A DNA stretch of 41,137 nt from Methylococcus sp. UBA6136 (GTDB lineage: Bacteria; Pseudomonadota; Gammaproteobacteria; Methylococcales; Methylococcaceae), in assembly GCA_002423305.1 (NCBI GenBank), contig DIVI01000057.1, forward strand, positions 1 to 41,137, given 5' to 3'. Position numbers and translations under genes: made by a program. Below the pieces are notes generated by a model. The model saw only the letters and a program-made list of their open reading frames with translations, searched no databases and was not told the origin of the DNA. Below, in pieces: positions 24,548-34,242 of the stretch (its first letter is position 1; each line of letters opens with the position of its first letter).

Positions 24548-25024
24548 ATGTCTGAAAAAGAGTGGAATATCGAGGGGGTCAGGGAGATTGTCCAAGGACT
24601 CAAGGACAAGCCGGGTGCCTTGCTGCCGATACTGCATGCTATTCAGGACAACCTTGGTTACGTGCCGCCCGAGAGCGTTCCCCTGATCGCCAGCGAGCTG
24701 AATCTTTCCCGCGCCGAAGTCCATGGCGTGATCAGCTTCTATCACTATTTCCGCGAAACCCCGCCGGGTCGAAACACGATCTATGTATGCCGGGCGGAAG
24801 CCTGTCAGGCCATGGGATCCGATGCGCTGGAAGCTCATGCCAAGCAACGTCTTGGCATCGATTACCACGAGAATACGAGTGACGGGCAATTCAGCCTCGA
24901 GCCTGTTTATTGTCTCGGCAACTGTGCCTGCTCACCTTCCATCATGGTAGGCAAGGATGTTCACGGTCGGGTATCTCCCGAGCGATTTGATGAAATCATT
25001 GAGGCGACAAAGGCGAAGCCATGA
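24548..25024 (+). CDS. fdsG: NAD-dependent formate dehydrogenase gamma subunit (NuoE-like)
   Basis: A 158-residue protein of the NuoE/24-kDa type that carries one [2Fe-2S] cluster in the diaphorase part of soluble formate dehydrogenase. The four ligands are visible as C81/C86 (CRAEAC) and C122/C126 (CLGNC). An N-terminal helical part (VREIVQGL...ILHAIQDNLGYVP) is typical of the family. The GAGAG motif six bases upstream supports the start. The last codon overlaps the ATG of fdsB (ATGA). The gene order G-B-A-C-D is that of the Fds enzyme rather than complex I. Confidence 0.95.
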   Translation: MSEKEWNIEGVREIVQGLKDKPGALLPILHAIQDNLGYVPPESVPLIASELNLSRAEVHGVISFYHYFRETPPGRNTIYVCRAEACQAMGSDALEAHAKQRLGIDYHENTSDGQFSLEPVYCLGNCACSPSIMVGKDVHGRVSPERFDEIIEATKAKP

Positions 25025-26562
25025 TTAAGGTTTATGTACCGCGCGATTCAAGCGCACTCGGACTCGGCGCGGAACAAGTGGCCGAGGCTCTCCAGGCCGA
25101 GGCCAGCCGTCGTGAGGCCCGCATAACCCTTGTTCGCAATGGTTCGCGTGGCCTTTATTGGCTGGAGCCGATGGTAGAGATAGAAACCCCTGCCGGCCGC
25201 GTCGCCTATGGTCCGGTTCGGCCGTCGGATGTGGCCTCTCTGTTCGATGCGGGTTTCCTGGAGGGTAAGCCGCATGCCCTCAGTCAGGGTCTCACGGCTG
25301 AAATTGCCTATCTCAAGAACCAGGAACGGCTCACCTTCGCAAGGGTCGGCATCACCGACCCGGTCAGCCTGGAAGACTATGTGGCGCATGCGGGTTACCG
25401 GGGTCTACGACGTGCCCTGACTCTTGAGCCTTCGGTCATCGTGGATGAGGTCACCGAGTCCGGACTACGGGGTCGCGGCGGTGCGGCATTCCCCACCGGC
25501 ATCAAATGGCGCACCGTGCTCAACGCGCCGTCCGAGCAGAAATACATCGTCTGCAATGCCGATGAAGGAGACTCCGGGACTTTCTCCGATCGGATGGTGA
25601 TGGAGTGCGATCCCTTTGTGCTGATTGAAGGCATGACGATCGCCGGCTTGGCGGTGGGCGCCACACAGGGTTACATCTATCTGCGCTGCGAATACCCCCA
25701 TGCGCATGTTGCGCTGAATGAGGCCATTGCGGCGGCGGAGCAGGGTGGCTACTTGGGTGATGATCTGCTCGGTACGGGCAAATCATTCCGGCTCGAAGTC
25801 CGGCTGGGCGCCGGGGCTTACGTCTGTGGCGAGGAAACCTCACTGCTGGAAAGCCTGGAGGGCAAGCGTGGTCTGGTTCGGTACAAGCCGCCGCTGCCTG
25901 CGATCGAGGGATTGTTCGGCAAGCCCACGGTCATCAACAACGTCATCTCCCTGGCTTCGGTGCCGATTATTCTCGACAAGGGCGGCGCGTTCTACCGCGA
26001 TTTCGGCATGGGCCGCTCACGAGGCACGCTGCCTATTCAGCTCGCCGGTAACCTGAAACATCCCGGGCTGGTCGAGAAAGCCTTCGGCGTGACCCTGCGC
26101 GAGATTCTTTACGACTTTGGCGGGGGTTCGGCCAGCGGTCGGCCCATTCGCGCCGTTCAGGTCGGTGGCCCGCTCGGAGCCTACCTGCCGGAATCCCAGT
26201 TCGATACCCCGCTGGACTATGAGGCCTTTGCCGCCCTCTGGGCCGTGTTGGGGCATGGCGGTGTCGTCGCCTTCGATGACACCATCGACATGTCGAAGAT
26301 GGCCCGTTACGGGATGGAGTTCTGCGCCGAGGAGTCTTGCGGCAAATGCACGCCTTGCCGGATTGGTTCGACCCGCGGCGTCGAGGTGATCGACAAGATT
26401 CGAGCGGGCGAAGACCGCGACCGGAATGTCGCCTTGTTGCGCGACCTCAGCGATACCATGCTGGCAGGTTCACTCTGTGCGCTGGGAGGCATGACACCCT
26501 ACCCCGTGCTGAGCGCACTGAATCATTTTCCGGAAGATTTTGGAGTATCGGCCGCCGAATAA
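25021..26562 (+). CDS. fdsB: NAD-dependent formate dehydrogenase beta subunit (NuoF-like)
   Basis: A 513-residue flavin subunit that binds FMN, NAD and one [4Fe-4S] cluster and passes electrons from formate to NAD+. An N-terminal thioredoxin-like domain (about 1-110) precedes the NuoF core. Visible motifs are GLRGRGGAAFPTGIKW and GAGAYVCGEETSLLESLEG for FMN/NAD, then SCGKCTPCRIG with a further Cys in SLCALGG for the iron-sulfur cluster. The start overlaps the end of fdsG by four bases. Length and motifs are normal. Confidence 0.96.
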   Translation: MIKVYVPRDSSALGLGAEQVAEALQAEASRREARITLVRNGSRGLYWLEPMVEIETPAGRVAYGPVRPSDVASLFDAGFLEGKPHALSQGLTAEIAYLKNQERLTFARVGITDPVSLEDYVAHAGYRGLRRALTLEPSVIVDEVTESGLRGRGGAAFPTGIKWRTVLNAPSEQKYIVCNADEGDSGTFSDRMVMECDPFVLIEGMTIAGLAVGATQGYIYLRCEYPHAHVALNEAIAAAEQGGYLGDDLLGTGKSFRLEVRLGAGAYVCGEETSLLESLEGKRGLVRYKPPLPAIEGLFGKPTVINNVISLASVPIILDKGGAFYRDFGMGRSRGTLPIQLAGNLKHPGLVEKAFGVTLREILYDFGGGSASGRPIRAVQVGGPLGAYLPESQFDTPLDYEAFAALWAVLGHGGVVAFDDTIDMSKMARYGMEFCAEESCGKCTPCRIGSTRGVEVIDKIRAGEDRDRNVALLRDLSDTMLAGSLCALGGMTPYPVLSALNHFPEDFGVSAAE

Positions 26563-26679
26563 GGTGGCTTGAACAACAGGGAAACGCCCAACGGATAGGC
26601 AGCAGGAACCGGTTCGCGCGGACCTGCGATAACAGAAAGCCCGCGCGAGTTGAGCATTCTGAAACTCAGGAGTCAAATC

Positions 26680-29526
26680 ATGGCTGTACGAGATTGCGAT
26701 TTAGGAACGCCGGCGAGCGATTCCTCAAAACAGGTCACTCTGGAGATCGACGGATTCCGCGTGACTGTTCCGGAAGGGACTTCCGTGATGCGGGCGGCGG
26801 CGAGCGTGGGGATTCAGATTCCCAAGCTTTGTGCCACCGACAGTCTGGAGCCATTCGGGTCCTGTCGACTCTGTCTGGTCCAGGTCGAAGGTGGCCGCGG
26901 CTTGCCGGCCTCCTGCACGACCCCCGTGGCCGAAGGCATGAAGGTCTGCACCCAGAATGACCGTCTGGCCGACGTCAGACGCGGGGTGATGGAACTCTAC
27001 ATTTCCGACCATCCGCTGGATTGTCTGACCTGTTCCGCCAATGGCAACTGCGAATTGCAGGATATGGCCGGCGCGGTGGGTCTTCGCGAAGTGCGCTACG
27101 GCTATGAGGGTGAGAATCATCTGAAAGCCGAGAAGGACACCAGCAACCCCTATTTCCAGTTTGACCCCTCTAAATGCATTGTCTGCTCCCGTTGCGTCAG
27201 GGCTTGCGAGGAAGTGCAGGGCACCTTTGCCCTGACCATCGACGGCCGTGGGTTTGATTCCAAGGTATCCCCCGGTCAGAACCAGGATTTCATGGACTCC
27301 GAGTGCGTCTCCTGTGGGGCCTGCGTTCAGGCCTGCCCGACGGCCACGCTCATGGAGAAATCCGTCATCGACAAGGGACAGCCCGAACACAGCGTGATCA
27401 CCACCTGCGCCTATTGCGGTGTGGGGTGCTCATTCAAGGCCGAGATGAAAGGCGCGGAAGTCGTGCGCATGGTGCCTAACAAGGATGGTCATGCCAATCA
27501 TGGTCATTCCTGCGTCAAGGGGCGTTTTGCCTTTGGTTATGCGACCCACAAGGACCGCATCACCAAACCGATGATTCGCCAGCGGATCACCGATCCCTGG
27601 AAGGAAGTGTCGTGGGAAGAGGCTATCTCTTACGCAGCATCTGAATTCAAGCGCATTCAGGCGAAATATGGTCGCGACTCCGTCGGTGGCCTGACCTCCA
27701 GTCGGTGCACCAACGAGGAGGCTTACCTCGTCCAGAAGCTGGTCCGCGCGGCATTCGGCAACAATAACGTCGACACCTGTGCCCGCGTCTGTCATTCACC
27801 GACGGGTTATGGCCTTAAGCAAACACTGGGCGAGTCAGCCGGCACCCAGACCTTTGACTCCATTCGGAAATCGGATGTGATCCTGGTCATCGGTGCCAAC
27901 CCTACCGATGGGCATCCCGTGTTCGGCTCGGCCATGAAGCGCCGCATTCGAGAAGGCGCGCGCCTGATCGTGGCGGATCCGCGTGATATCGATCTGGTCC
28001 GGTCGCCCCATGTTCAGGCGGATTACCATCTGAAGCTTCGTCCGGGCACCAATGTTGCGCTGGTCAATTCCTTGGCCCACGTTGTGGTCACCGAGGGTCT
28101 GGCCAACGAGGCATTTGCGTTGGAGCGGTGTGAGCCTGAATCCTTCGACAAGTGGAAGACCTTCGTCAGCCAGGAACGCAATTCCCCGGAGGCGATGGAG
28201 GAGACGACCGGAGTCTCCGCCACTCTGGTGCGCGAAGCAGCGCGCCTGTTTGCCACGGGCGGTAATGCCGCCATCTACTATGGTCTGGGTGTGACCGAAC
28301 ACAGTCAGGGATCCACCACCGTCATTGGTATTGCCAATCTGGCCATGGCGACCGGCAACGTCGGCCGTGAAGGCGTCGGCGTCAACCCCTTGCGCGGACA
28401 GAACAATGTTCAGGGTTCCTGCGATATGGGTTCCTTCCCGCATGAGCTGCCGGGGTATCGTCATGTGTCCGATTCCACCACACGTCGTGTGTTCGAGTCG
28501 GTCTGGGGTGTGACCCTGGAGTCCGAGCCCGGTCTGCGTATTCCCAACATGTTCGGCGCCGCGATGGAGGGCAGCTTCAAGGGGCTGTACTGCGAGGGTG
28601 AGGATATTGCCCAGTCCGATCCCGACACCCAGCATGTGCATGCCGCCTTGCGTGCGATGGAGTGCGTGGTCGTTCAGGATCTGTTCCTGAATGAAACGGC
28701 CAAGTTCGCCCATGTATTCCTTCCGGGTGCGTCATTCCTGGAAAAGAGCGGGACTTTCACCAATGCCGAGCGCCGGATTTCCCCGGTGCGTCGCGTCATG
28801 CCGCCATTGGCCGGCTATGAGGATTGGGAAGTCACCCAGTTGCTGTCCAATGCGCTGGGTTACCCCATGAATTACACCCATGCGTCGGAGATCATGGACG
28901 AAATCGCCAGTCTGGTGCCCACCTTTACCGGAGTGAGCTTTGCCAAGCTGGATCAGCTGGGCAGCGTGCAATGGCCCTGCAATGAACAGGCGCCAAACGG
29001 AACGCCGACCATGCATGTCGATGCGTTTGTTCGGGGCAAGGGTCGCTTCATGCTGACCGAGTACGTGGCCACGCCGGAGCGAACCAGCGGCAAGTTCCCG
29101 CTGATTCTGACTACGGGCCGTATCCTGTCCCAATACAATGTCGGGGCCCAGACGCGTCGCACGGCCAACTCCATCTGGCATTCCGAGGATCGACTCGAAC
29201 TTCACCCGCATGACGCCGAAAATCGCGGTATCAATGACGGCGACTGGGTTGGCATCAAGAGTCGTGCCGGCGAGACGGTTTTGCGGGCGACCGTGACCGA
29301 GCGGGTCCAGCCGGGCGTGGTCTACACGACTTTCCATTTCCCGGAATCCGGCGCTAATGTCATCACCACGGACAATTCTGATTGGGCGACCAACTGCCCC
29401 GAGTACAAGGTGACGGCGGTCCAGGTCACCAAGGTCACCGGCCCGTCCGAGTGGCAGCGCAGCTATCGCGAATTCAGCGAAGAGCAGCAGGGCCTCCTGG
29501 AGCAGCGGACGGCTACGGTCGACTGA
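26680..29526 (+). CDS. fdsA: formate dehydrogenase alpha (catalytic, molybdenum) subunit
   Basis: A 948-residue molybdopterin enzyme; AGGAG eight bases upstream fixes the ATG at 26680. In order: an N-terminal [2Fe-2S] ferredoxin domain (CRLCLVQVEG), the His/Cys [4Fe-4S] binding site (HPLDCLTCSANGNC), two [4Fe-4S] motifs (CIVCSRCVRAC and CVSCGACVQAC), the Mo-domain [4Fe-4S] motif beginning CAYCGVGC, and the bis-MGD domain. The Mo ligand is C371 in CARVCHSPTG, so this is the cysteine and not the selenocysteine form. It oxidises formate to CO2 in the cytoplasm and passes electrons to FdsB/FdsG. A 117-bp gap separates it from fdsB. Confidence 0.96.
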   Translation: MAVRDCDLGTPASDSSKQVTLEIDGFRVTVPEGTSVMRAAASVGIQIPKLCATDSLEPFGSCRLCLVQVEGGRGLPASCTTPVAEGMKVCTQNDRLADVRRGVMELYISDHPLDCLTCSANGNCELQDMAGAVGLREVRYGYEGENHLKAEKDTSNPYFQFDPSKCIVCSRCVRACEEVQGTFALTIDGRGFDSKVSPGQNQDFMDSECVSCGACVQACPTATLMEKSVIDKGQPEHSVITTCAYCGVGCSFKAEMKGAEVVRMVPNKDGHANHGHSCVKGRFAFGYATHKDRITKPMIRQRITDPWKEVSWEEAISYAASEFKRIQAKYGRDSVGGLTSSRCTNEEAYLVQKLVRAAFGNNNVDTCARVCHSPTGYGLKQTLGESAGTQTFDSIRKSDVILVIGANPTDGHPVFGSAMKRRIREGARLIVADPRDIDLVRSPHVQADYHLKLRPGTNVALVNSLAHVVVTEGLANEAFALERCEPESFDKWKTFVSQERNSPEAMEETTGVSATLVREAARLFATGGNAAIYYGLGVTEHSQGSTTVIGIANLAMATGNVGREGVGVNPLRGQNNVQGSCDMGSFPHELPGYRHVSDSTTRRVFESVWGVTLESEPGLRIPNMFGAAMEGSFKGLYCEGEDIAQSDPDTQHVHAALRAMECVVVQDLFLNETAKFAHVFLPGASFLEKSGTFTNAERRISPVRRVMPPLAGYEDWEVTQLLSNALGYPMNYTHASEIMDEIASLVPTFTGVSFAKLDQLGSVQWPCNEQAPNGTPTMHVDAFVRGKGRFMLTEYVATPERTSGKFPLILTTGRILSQYNVGAQTRRTANSIWHSEDRLELHPHDAENRGINDGDWVGIKSRAGETVLRATVTERVQPGVVYTTFHFPESGANVITTDNSDWATNCPEYKVTAVQVTKVTGPSEWQRSYREFSEEQQGLLEQRTATVD

Positions 29527-29536
29527 CCATTGCGGC

Positions 29537-30373
29537 ATGGAAAATCTCGCCCCCGAACTTGGGTGGCCCAGCTACCGGGTTCGCCCGGTTCAGCGGTGGC
29601 GAGGAGACTCGGTCGAAGAACTGGATGACTGCGTCGCCGAAGAAGCGCCCATCGCGCTGATGTACAACGGCGAGCCGCATGTCGTCATGCTGGCTACGCC
29701 GCTGGATCTTGAAGATTTCGCGCTCGGTTTCAGCCTGACCGAAAACATCGTCATGGATGCGTCCGAGGTCGAGTCCATTCGCACCTATGAGCGTTCCGAA
29801 GGCATCGAGGTGAGGCTCAAGATCCCTGAAGCCCGTTGTGATTCCGCGGCGGAAAAGGGCCGAAACATGACGGGGCGGACGGGTTGTGGATTGTGCGGTG
29901 CGCGGACGCTCAAGCAAGCGGTCAGGCGGCCGCCGCCCGTCACGTCCAGGGTGCAAGTCCCCGTGGCCGAATTGATCGCGGCACTGCGAAAGCTTCGCGA
30001 GCGCCAGCGACTCAACGGGTTGACCGGGGCCGTGCATGCCGCCGCCTGGGTGGTGCCGGGTGAGGAGACTCTGCAGGTGCGAGAGGATGTGGGCCGCCAT
30101 AATGCGCTCGACAAACTGATTGGCGCCTTGGCCCGTCAGAAAACTGATTTCAGGACAGGCTTCGTCGTGGTGACCAGTCGGGCCAGTTTCGAGATGGTCC
30201 AGAAATGTGCGACCGTGGGAATCGGCTTCATGGCCGCCATTTCCGCCCCCACGGGGCTCGCGATAAAATTGGCCGAGGACTCCGGTCTTACCCTGCTGGG
30301 CTTTGCCCGCAATGAGGATCATGTGGTTTACACGCACCCGCACCGCTTGCTCCACGCGAACCCCGGCCCTTGA
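29537..30373 (+). CDS. fdhD: formate dehydrogenase accessory sulfurtransferase FdhD/FdsC
   Basis: A 278-residue FdhD-family protein, called FdsC in fds operons. It transfers sulfur to the molybdenum centre of the catalytic subunit. The conserved CxxC is C117/C120 (CGLC), followed by the family segments GAVHAAAWV, EDVGRHNALDKLIG and VVTSRASFEMVQKC. It begins ten bases after the fdsA stop, with no obvious ribosome site, suggesting translational coupling. Its place between fdsA and fdsD is the standard arrangement. Confidence 0.95.
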   Translation: MENLAPELGWPSYRVRPVQRWRGDSVEELDDCVAEEAPIALMYNGEPHVVMLATPLDLEDFALGFSLTENIVMDASEVESIRTYERSEGIEVRLKIPEARCDSAAEKGRNMTGRTGCGLCGARTLKQAVRRPPPVTSRVQVPVAELIAALRKLRERQRLNGLTGAVHAAAWVVPGEETLQVREDVGRHNALDKLIGALARQKTDFRTGFVVVTSRASFEMVQKCATVGIGFMAAISAPTGLAIKLAEDSGLTLLGFARNEDHVVYTHPHRLLHANPGP

Positions 30374-30430
30374 ACCGCCTTGTATCATTGACCGCCGTTG
30401 ACCTCGGCCCAAGCCTGAACGCTTTCTATT

Positions 30431-30676
30431 ATGGACATCGAAAATCTCGTCAAAATGGCCAACAACATTGGTCAATTCTTCAGCGCCGAGCCCGACATCA
30501 ATGTGGCTACAGATGGTGTCGCTGATCACCTGAAGCGTTTCTGGGAGTTGCGCATGCGACTGGCCATCATCAAGCATTACCAGTCGGGTGGCGCGGGCTT
30601 GAGCGATATCAGCAAGGCCGCCGTCGCCATACTCGCCGCCGAGCAGGAAAAACTGGTCAACGCCGGTAACGGCTGA
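30431..30676 (+). CDS. fdsD: NAD-dependent formate dehydrogenase delta subunit
   Basis: An 81-residue protein with the FdsD pattern: VKMANNIGQFF near the N-terminus, VADHLKRFWELRMR in the middle and a C-terminal Ala-rich helix. FdsD binds the catalytic subunit and helps assembly and stability of the enzyme; it carries no cofactor ligands. It lies 57 bp after fdhD and completes the operon. No terminator is obvious in the 67 bp before the next gene. Confidence 0.93.
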   Translation: MDIENLVKMANNIGQFFSAEPDINVATDGVADHLKRFWELRMRLAIIKHYQSGGAGLSDISKAAVAILAAEQEKLVNAGNG

Positions 30677-30743
30677 TCCATCGCCACGCCGCCCTCATCT
30701 GATCACGGCCAGTGCCTTCAACTCACCTGGATTGGAGGGTATT

Positions 30744-31856
30744 GTGCTGAGTGTCTTCTGTTCTCCTTCCCGGTATGTCCAGGGGCGTAAGGCCACCGAG
30801 TCGCTGGCGTCCGAACTGCGGAAGCTGGGGCATGCCGGTCGGGCCCTGATCATTGCCAGCAAGACTGCCCGCAAACAACTCGAACCGATCTGGCGAAACA
30901 CCTTCACGGTCGCCGACGTTCCACTGGATATCCTCGATTTTGGCGGGGAATGCTGCGAGGATGAAATTGCCCGGTGCAAGGAAGAGGCTCTTCGGGTGGG
31001 TGCCGCGACCATCATTGGTGCGGGTGGAGGCAAGGTGCTGGATACCGCGAGAGCCGTGGCTGGCGAGGTGGATCGGCCGGTAGTCTGTTGTCCCACCACC
31101 GCGTCCAGCGATGCGCCCTGCAGTGCCTCATCGGTTGTCTATACGCCGGAAGGTGCTTTTCAACAGTACCTGTTTTACAAACGAAATCCTGATCTGGTGC
31201 TGGTCGATACTGGTGTCATCGTCAACGCGCCGATCCGATTGCTGATTGCAGGCATGGGTGATGCGCTCGCTACCCGGTTCGAGGCAGAAGCTGTGCGACG
31301 CGCCCACAAGGCCAATGTGGTCGGGGGCGCCAGCACGCTGGCTGCCGCTGCAATTGCCGACCTTTGTTATCAGACCCTGATCCAGGATGGGGCGGCGGCC
31401 GTGGCTGCCGCCAGTGCCCAGGCTATCACGCCGGCGTTCGAACGGATCGTGGAAGCCAACACGCTGCTCTCGGGCTTGGGTTTCGAATCCGGCGGTCTCG
31501 CGGTGGCGCATTCCGTCCACAACGGGTTGACGGTTGCGGAGGAAACCCATGATCGTCTCCATGGCGAGAAAGTGGCTTTCGGTACGCTGGTCCAGTTGGT
31601 GCTGGAAGGGCGGGATAGCTCGCTGATCGAAGAAGTCATGAACTTCTGTCATGCAGTGGGCTTGCCGATGACCCTGGCTGAATTGGGTCTTGAAAAACTG
31701 GCCCCAGATCGTGCCTTGGCCATTGCCCAGCGGGCGGTGGCCACGGGTGAATCGGCCCATAACGAGGCATTCGTGGTAACGCCCGAAACCATTATGGATG
31801 CCATTTATGCCGCGGACGCGTGGGGCAGAGCCTTCAAGTTGGCTCGGTCGGGTTAG
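30744..31856 (+). CDS. gldA: glycerol dehydrogenase (iron-type alcohol dehydrogenase family)
   Basis: A 370-residue protein. GGAGGG at 30734-30739 points to the GTG at 30744 as the start rather than the TTG at 30732. The motifs are GGGKVLDTARAVA for nucleotide binding, TTASSDAPCSASSV with the metal-binding Asp nearby, GGLAVAHSVHNGLT and HGEKVAFGTL with the two metal-binding His. This matches GldA, which oxidises glycerol to dihydroxyacetone with NAD+, using Zn2+. It follows the fds genes on the same strand and ends overlapping the 3' end of miaA on the other strand by about 20 bases. Confidence 0.92.
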   Translation: MLSVFCSPSRYVQGRKATESLASELRKLGHAGRALIIASKTARKQLEPIWRNTFTVADVPLDILDFGGECCEDEIARCKEEALRVGAATIIGAGGGKVLDTARAVAGEVDRPVVCCPTTASSDAPCSASSVVYTPEGAFQQYLFYKRNPDLVLVDTGVIVNAPIRLLIAGMGDALATRFEAEAVRRAHKANVVGGASTLAAAAIADLCYQTLIQDGAAAVAAASAQAITPAFERIVEANTLLSGLGFESGGLAVAHSVHNGLTVAEETHDRLHGEKVAFGTLVQLVLEGRDSSLIEEVMNFCHAVGLPMTLAELGLEKLAPDRALAIAQRAVATGESAHNEAFVVTPETIMDAIYAADAWGRAFKLARSG

Positions 31857-32808
31857 CTGACTCCGACGCCGCGAGAAATTCTGCGACCCTTTGCAGCGCC
31901 TTCTGCTTGAGTAGCCGATCTTCCGTCTCTAGCTGAAACGCCTCGGTCTCCTTACGCAGCCAGGTCATCTGCCGCTTGGCAAACTGTCGGGTCGCGATGG
32001 TGCCGAGCTCGATCATTTCCTCCTCCGTGCATTCCCCTTCCAGATAAGCCCAGACCTGCCGGTAGCCGACCGAACGCATGGAGGGCAGGTCGGGGTGGAG
32101 CGAGCCGAGGTCCCGCAATGTCCGCACCTCGTCGATCAGGCCCTGGTCAAGCATCTCGAGAAATCTCCGGCGAATGCGTGAGCGCAGTTCATCCCGGTTC
32201 GTGGGCGCCAGCGCCAGCTTGCAGAACCGGTAGGGCAGGGGCGTCGGCTGGATCGCGCAGAGTTCACTGAGCGAAATGCCAGTCAGTCGGTAAACCTCCA
32301 GCGCCCGCTGGATACGTTGGGGATCATTGGGGTGAATGCGCCGGGCTGCAGCGGGATCCACTCGCGCCAGTTCCGCATGCAGCCGGTCCCAGCCCTGTTC
32401 GGCCGCTTCGGCCTCGATGGCCCCGCGAACCGCTTGGTCTGCGGCGGGCAACTCGGCCAGCCCCTTGAGCAGGGCATTGAAATAGAGGAAGGTGCCGCCC
32501 GCCAGGATAGGCAGCCGGCCTCGCCGGGTGATCTCTTCAATACATTTCAGGGCATCGTCTTTGAATCGGCCCGTGGAATAGGCTTCGCTGGGGTCGAGAA
32601 TGTCGATCAGGTGATGCGGAATGCCTTCCCGCTCGGACAGGCTGGGTTTGGCGGTGCCGATATCCATACCGCGATAGACCAGGGCGGAGTCCACGCTGAT
32701 GACTTCGCCATTGAGAGCATGGGCCAGCTCTATGGCCAGGCGAGTCTTTCCCGAGGCGGTGGGTCCCATCAGTACGATGACGGGCGAATCGGCGACGACG
32801 GATCTCAC
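31834..32808 (-). CDS. miaA: tRNA dimethylallyltransferase
   Basis: A 324-residue enzyme that adds the dimethylallyl group to A37 of tRNAs reading UNN codons. The P-loop GPTASGKT is near the N-terminus, followed by the substrate loop SALVYRGMDIGTAKPS and the C-terminal FAKRQMTWLRKE segment. The start is GTG at 32808. Length is normal. It overlaps the end of gldA tail to tail and is divergent from tpiA. Confidence 0.96.
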   Translation of the reverse strand: MRSVVADSPVIVLMGPTASGKTRLAIELAHALNGEVISVDSALVYRGMDIGTAKPSLSEREGIPHHLIDILDPSEAYSTGRFKDDALKCIEEITRRGRLPILAGGTFLYFNALLKGLAELPAADQAVRGAIEAEAAEQGWDRLHAELARVDPAAARRIHPNDPQRIQRALEVYRLTGISLSELCAIQPTPLPYRFCKLALAPTNRDELRSRIRRRFLEMLDQGLIDEVRTLRDLGSLHPDLPSMRSVGYRQVWAYLEGECTEEEMIELGTIATRQFAKRQMTWLRKETEAFQLETEDRLLKQKALQRVAEFLAASESANPTEPT

Positions 32809-32889
32809 GGAGGGGGATGTCTGGAGTCGGTATTCAGTGAATGCCGGCCCAGTTTACCCCAGTATCGAGAGCGGTCACGTTCGTTTGTC

Positions 32890-32918
32890 TTGAAATCAAA
32901 GCCGTAAGCCAGTACGAT
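32890..32918 (+). promoter_or_regulatory. candidate sigma70 promoter of tpiA-secG
   Basis: TTGAAA (32890-32895) and TACGAT (32913-32918) are separated by 17 bases, matching the consensus hexamers at five and four of six positions. Transcription would start about 25 bases before the tpiA ATG. Confidence 0.55.
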
Positions 32919-32951
32919 TGCGCGATTTATTTGGTCCCGAGGGAGATAAGC

Positions 32952-33704
32952 ATGTCACGTCGTCCATTGGTCGTCGGTAACTGGAAAATGAATGGTACCC
33001 GCGCAAGCTCCATGCAGCTGGTGGCGGATATCTTGGCCGGTTTGCCGGGCGACGCCCGCGCGGATGTCGGTGTGTGTCCCTCAGCCGTGTTTATCCCGGA
33101 AGTCGCAGCCGCGCTGGCCGGCAAGAACGTCCGTCTGGGTGCCCAGAACGTGGCGGATCAGGACGAAGGCGCCTACACCGGCGAGATTTCAGCCGCCATG
33201 CTGCGTGAATTCAACTGTACCCTCGCCATCGTCGGCCACTCCGAGCGCCGTGCCATTTACGGTGAAACCGATGCCCTGGTCGCCGCTCGCTACGCCAAGG
33301 CCATTGCTCACGGTGTGACTCCCATCCTGTGTGTCGGTGAAACCCTCGAAGAGCGCGAAGCCAATGCCACCTTCAAGGTGGTTGATCAGCAGATGGCCGC
33401 CGTGCTGGATCTCTGCGGAGTCGAATCCTTGAAGAAGGCTGTCATCGCCTATGAGCCGGTTTGGGCTATTGGTACCGGTCGCACGGCCACCACCGAGCAG
33501 GCGCAGGAAGTCCATGCCTATATCCGATCGCAAATCGCCGCACGTGATGGCGGTGTCGCGGACAAGCTGCAGATTCTTTACGGCGGCAGCATGAAGCCGG
33601 ACAACGCGGCAGCCCTGCTGTCCCAGCCCGATGTAGACGGCGGCCTGATTGGCGGCGCTTCATTGGATGCCAAATCCTTCCTGGCGATTTGCCTCGCCGC
33701 TTAA
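32952..33704 (+). CDS. tpiA: triosephosphate isomerase
   Basis: A 250-residue glycolytic enzyme, the standard length. GGGAG at 32941-32945, six bases before the ATG, fixes the start. The catalytic pattern is complete: GNWKMNG with the substrate Lys, VGHSERR with the electrophilic His and AYEPVWAIGTGRTAT containing the base Glu, then the phosphate-binding YGGSMKPDN and GGLIGGASL. It interconverts dihydroxyacetone phosphate and glyceraldehyde 3-phosphate. secG follows after 12 bp. Confidence 0.98.
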   Translation: MSRRPLVVGNWKMNGTRASSMQLVADILAGLPGDARADVGVCPSAVFIPEVAAALAGKNVRLGAQNVADQDEGAYTGEISAAMLREFNCTLAIVGHSERRAIYGETDALVAARYAKAIAHGVTPILCVGETLEEREANATFKVVDQQMAAVLDLCGVESLKKAVIAYEPVWAIGTGRTATTEQAQEVHAYIRSQIAARDGGVADKLQILYGGSMKPDNAAALLSQPDVDGGLIGGASLDAKSFLAICLAA

Positions 33705-33716
33705 CGGAAAATTCAC

Positions 33717-34097
33717 ATGTACCAGGTCTTAATGATTGTCCATGTCCTGATCGCCCTCGCGATCGTCGGACTGGTCATGCTGCAACAGGGTCGCGGAGCG
33801 GATGCCGGAGCAGGCTTTGGTGCCGGCGGCGGGTCCGGCTCGGTTTTTGGCGCTCGCGGTGCGGCCTCTTTCCTGTCTCGTACCACGGCGATTCTCGCTA
33901 CCGTCTTCTTCGTGACCAGCCTTACCCTTGCCTACCTGGCGGGCAAGAAGGATAATAAGGCCGAGGACATCATGGATGCGCCGCTAGTTGAACTGCCAGC
34001 AAAACGCGACCTCCCGCCCATCGCAGTGCAACCGCCTGCGGCACCCAAGAGCGACATTCCGGCGATACCCTCGCCCGCAGCGCCAGCGGGCCAATAA
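33717..34097 (+). CDS. secG: SecG subunit of the Sec translocon
   Basis: A 126-residue inner-membrane protein with two helices (about 4-22 and 52-75) joined by the Gly-rich SecG loop that follows MLQQGRGADAGAGF. The C-terminal tail is Pro/Ala-rich. It associates with SecYE and aids preprotein translocation. It is the second gene of a tpiA-secG unit, followed by tRNA-Leu, the same order as in enterobacteria. Confidence 0.97.
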   Translation: MYQVLMIVHVLIALAIVGLVMLQQGRGADAGAGFGAGGGSGSVFGARGAASFLSRTTAILATVFFVTSLTLAYLAGKKDNKAEDIMDAPLVELPAKRDLPPIAVQPPAAPKSDIPAIPSPAAPAGQ

Positions 34098-34126
34098 ACG
34101 GGACCGCACTGTTCCTTAGTTTTCCA

Positions 34127-34211
34127 GCCGATGTGGTGAAATTGGTAGACACGCCATCTTGAGGGGGTGGTGACGCAAGTCGTGTCGGTTCAAATCCGAC
34201 CATCGGCACCA
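34127..34211 (+). tRNA. tRNA-Leu (anticodon GAG), CCA encoded
   Basis: An 85-base class II tRNA. GCCGATG (34127-34133) pairs with CATCGGC (34201-34207), followed by discriminator A and encoded CCA (34209-34211). The anticodon loop reads CTTGAGG with GAG, a long variable arm is present (class II), and the T-arm contains GGTTCAAATCC. Its position directly after secG matches leuU of enterobacteria. Confidence 0.96.
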
Positions 34212-34242
34212 ATAGCAAGTCCAGGGTGATCTCTGGCAATCC

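Noticed and set aside
26680..29526. Possible selenocysteine formate dehydrogenase
   Set aside because: The Mo ligand position is a normal Cys codon (C371 in CARVCHSPTG) and no in-frame TGA is present.
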